In this document: positions 58,385 to 60,139 of the stretch, one piece after another | Numbering within the stretch: the stretch's first letter is position 1 | Layout: each line of letters begins with the position of its first letter | IMG/VR virus record: IMGVR_UViG_3300027733_000062 | Coordinates: 1-60,139 of that record | Source: a virus | Direction: 5' to 3' (one strand) | DNA length: 60,139 nt | Program-made: the position numbers and the translations under genes | The notes under the pieces: generated by a model | Seen by the model: only the letters and a program-made list of their open reading frames with translations | Told to the model about the DNA's origin: nothing | Database searches by the model: none

Positions 58385-58412
58385 CTAATAACTCTCTTAA
58401 CGGAGTTTTTAA

Positions 58413-59753
58413 TTACATAATGTTCGCAACTACGAATGAACGATAGTAGTTGTTTGATTGAACAGTCAAAGCGCCAAGACCTTGACTTGTACCTTCTGCG
58501 AATGGGTTAGCAACTAGACCGTAACGGGTCTTGAAACCAATCTTAGGTTGGAAAGTACCTGTATCAACTGCACGAACCATTTGTAACGGAACGTATGGGC
58601 AATAGAACAGACCAGCATCATAAGCATTAGTGCCTTTGAAACCAACAACTGCAAACTCATTAGTTGAAGATGTTTGTGCATATGGGTCAATATAAACCTT
58701 GATACGACCAAACATTGTACCAGCGAATGTGTTACCTGTATCGTCAACTGTCAAGTTAATTTGGCTATTCAACGCAGAGTTGTAGTCAAGTAAACCAGCC
58801 ATTGCGAAAGCAGAAGCTACATCAGAAGAAACGATGAGGATGTTACCTTTGCCACGACGTGTTGTTTTAGCAATAGTATTAGCTTCACGTTCGATTTGGA
58901 ATGCCAAACCTTTAATCTTCTCAACCATCCAACGACCATTAGAATCGGTGTCAAGGTCAAACTTACCACGAGTTGTTGTACCAACTTGAGCACCCAACTT
59001 AGCAGTACCGTAGATTGTGCGGATAACTTCACGGTTAATTTCAGCAAGAATCTCAGTAGAGAGAATGTTTGCTAATTCTGTTTCAGCGTCAAGACCGTGA
59101 ACAGCTTTCAAGTCTTGTGCCAATTCGATAGAGTATTCTGCCTTCAAAGCACGGGTCTTTGCAGTTACAGTTACTTTCTCGATTGAGAATGCCATTTCTT
59201 GGAATGTGTTACCAGAAGCGCCATCACCCAAAGCTTCAGCAGAACCGGTTGTCATAGCAGCGATTGCAGCAGCGTTAGATGTGAATGTTTCTGTTGGAGG
59301 AGTACCGGTTGACAATGCTGTTTGAGCACCTTGACCGTTTGCACCAGCAAAACCTGTGTTAGCTTCGTTATAGAAAGCTTCTGTACCAGCTTGACCAGCA
59401 TACTTGGTACGCATCGCAAAAATCAGACCTGTAGGTCCAGTCATTGGCTGAACACCGCAGATGTCATAAGCGATTAAGTTAGGTAAAGAACGGCGAACCA
59501 AGCTGATTAAGATTGGATCAAAACCGGCAACAGGACCTGCAGCAGCAGCACCGCCACCAAAACCGCCTGTACCAGCAAAGTTTGTAGGTGAACCAGTTTC
59601 TGTCAACATACCAGCAGATTTCGCCATTTCAACGGCTTGATTCTCAAGCACAACAGCAGTTACGGCTTTACGGTATGGGTCTTTGATAGCAGGCATATCT
59701 GGATGATCCAGAACGCCAGCCCATTTAGTTTGTAGTTGTTCGGACAAATACAT
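58413..59753 (-). CDS. gp23: Major capsid protein gp23
   Basis: A 446-residue T4-type major capsid protein. The N-terminus MYLSEQLQTKWAGVLDHPDM, IAYDICGVQPMTGPTGLIFA and AEYSIELAQDLKAVHGLDAE are typical. LTE at 50-52 could be the prohead-protease cleavage site (consensus LxE), giving a propeptide of about 52 residues. AGGAG lies 9 nt before the ATG. Confidence 0.96.
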   Translation of the reverse strand: MYLSEQLQTKWAGVLDHPDMPAIKDPYRKAVTAVVLENQAVEMAKSAGMLTETGSPTNFAGTGGFGGGAAAAGPVAGFDPILISLVRRSLPNLIAYDICGVQPMTGPTGLIFAMRTKYAGQAGTEAFYNEANTGFAGANGQGAQTALSTGTPPTETFTSNAAAIAAMTTGSAEALGDGASGNTFQEMAFSIEKVTVTAKTRALKAEYSIELAQDLKAVHGLDAETELANILSTEILAEINREVIRTIYGTAKLGAQVGTTTRGKFDLDTDSNGRWMVEKIKGLAFQIEREANTIAKTTRRGKGNILIVSSDVASAFAMAGLLDYNSALNSQINLTVDDTGNTFAGTMFGRIKVYIDPYAQTSSTNEFAVVGFKGTNAYDAGLFYCPYVPLQMVRAVDTGTFQPKIGFKTRYGLVANPFAEGTSQGLGALTVQSNNYYRSFVVANIM

Positions 59754-59772
59754 TTAGTTATCTCCTAAGGGA

Positions 59773-60139
59773 TTAGAGTTTTGTTTTAGAAATTGCGTTT
59801 GCAACTGCGGCAACTAGCGGGTCGTTAGAAACGATTTGCTTTTCTGAGCCATCAGTTACTTCTTCTTGGAGTTGTGATTCACTCGCCTTGACAATGCCAG
59901 ACGGGAAATAGTTTTCACGGATAGTTTCAAGTTTCTCTTTGTATTCGTCCTCTGTGGAGAATTCAACACTCTCTGCGAGTGATTTGATTTTTTCAACTTG
60001 TGTATCTGTTAAACCTTCACATACTTCACGAGTAAGTTCGGATTTGCGTGATTCTACCAATGCTTTAGCATATGATACACCACGGTCGATTTCTTCATTG
60101 AGTTTGCCTTCAAGTTCTTCAACTTTAGCGGCAAGTTCT
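59773..60139 (-). CDS. gp22: Prohead core scaffold gp22 (partial)
   Basis: The C-terminal 121 residues of a reading frame that continues past the window's right edge. It is acidic and helical (VEELEGKLNEEIDRGVSYAK), followed by LTREVCEGLTDTQVEKIKSL and ENYFPSGIV. This matches T4-like gp22 scaffold C-termini. It lies immediately before gp23, as in T4. Confidence 0.85.
   Translation of the reverse strand, partial: ELAAKVEELEGKLNEEIDRGVSYAKALVESRKSELTREVCEGLTDTQVEKIKSLAESVEFSTEDEYKEKLETIRENYFPSGIVKASESQLQEEVTDGSEKQIVSNDPLVAAVANAISKTKL

Noticed and set aside
1-60139. CRISPR array, integrase, attachment site or insertion sequence
   Set aside because: No spaced direct repeats, no recombinase or transposase frame and no terminal inverted repeats were seen.

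Overview
The window is a contiguous, AT-rich piece of a T4-like tailed myophage genome. It carries the T4 replication, recombination and late-transcription core: primase N-terminus, gp41 helicase, UvsX, UvsY, UvsW, gp43 polymerase, gp44/gp62 clamp loader, gp45 clamp, RegA, gp46/47 and gp55. It also carries the T4-type head proteins gp23 and part of gp22, plus a tail-tube-like protein. Every gene I accept is on the minus strand. Many junctions are ATGA or TAATG overlaps, so long runs are translationally coupled. The lysis genes (GH19 endolysin, holin-like protein, overlapping i-spanin and lipoprotein o-spanin) point to a Gram-negative host. No photosynthesis genes are present, so this is not an obvious cyanophage. 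I infer an aquatic proteobacterial host.

Layout in transcription order, from high to low coordinates. 60139-57794: gp22 (partial), gp23, a strong terminator, then the tail-tube-like gene behind a perfect TATAAATA late promoter. 57762-49507: uvsY, uvsW, an Sm-like protein, a Cys-His-Asp protein, gp55, gp47, gp46, peptide deformylase and a DruA/DUF4338-like protein. 49482-49300: a stand-alone RNA unit with promoter, compact tRNA-like cloverleaf, CTCC-loop hairpin and terminator. 49261-43477: a small protein, a HExxH-VWA protein, a MoxR/CobS-like ATPase, a DUF262-HNH nuclease and a winged-helix protein, in separately controlled units. 43401-36165: glycosyltransferase, a dNTP-pyrophosphohydrolase-type domain, gp45, gp44, gp62, RegA, metallophosphoesterase, dCMP deaminase, AbrB-like protein and a cytidylyltransferase. 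36152-27802: gp43, a membrane protein, uvsX, gp41, a 2OG oxygenase, a metallopeptidase-like protein and a second DruA-like protein. 27757-24688: a PD-(D/E)XK-like unknown, a DUF6267 ligase-fold protein and two small proteins.

24664-14389 is a tightly coupled 12-gene sugar and cyclitol operon. It has an NDP-glucose 4,6-dehydratase, a sugar nucleotidyltransferase, an APH-type kinase, a 2-epi-5-epi-valiolone-synthase-like cyclase, an SDR reductase, an RfbH-type PMP/[2Fe-2S] 3-dehydrase, an epimerase/reductase, glycosyltransferase-like proteins and a 2OG oxygenase. Read together, these could build an unusual cyclitol and/or 3,6-dideoxy sugar. This is the most striking accessory system here.

14336-4675 is a late accessory and structural block containing a nucleotidyltransferase-kinase fusion, two proteins sharing LDE-S motifs, a structural protein, spanins and a LamG-like protein. 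4569-367 is the endolysin plus a run of membrane and coiled-coil proteins. The primase start closes the window.

Regulation is partly readable. Several operons start at sigma-70-like promoters sharing the string TATAATGGTTGT. Others carry the gp55-type late element TATAAATA or a one-base variant. In six cases the predicted start site falls within 0-3 nt of the ATG, which suggests leaderless mRNAs, including that of the DNA polymerase.
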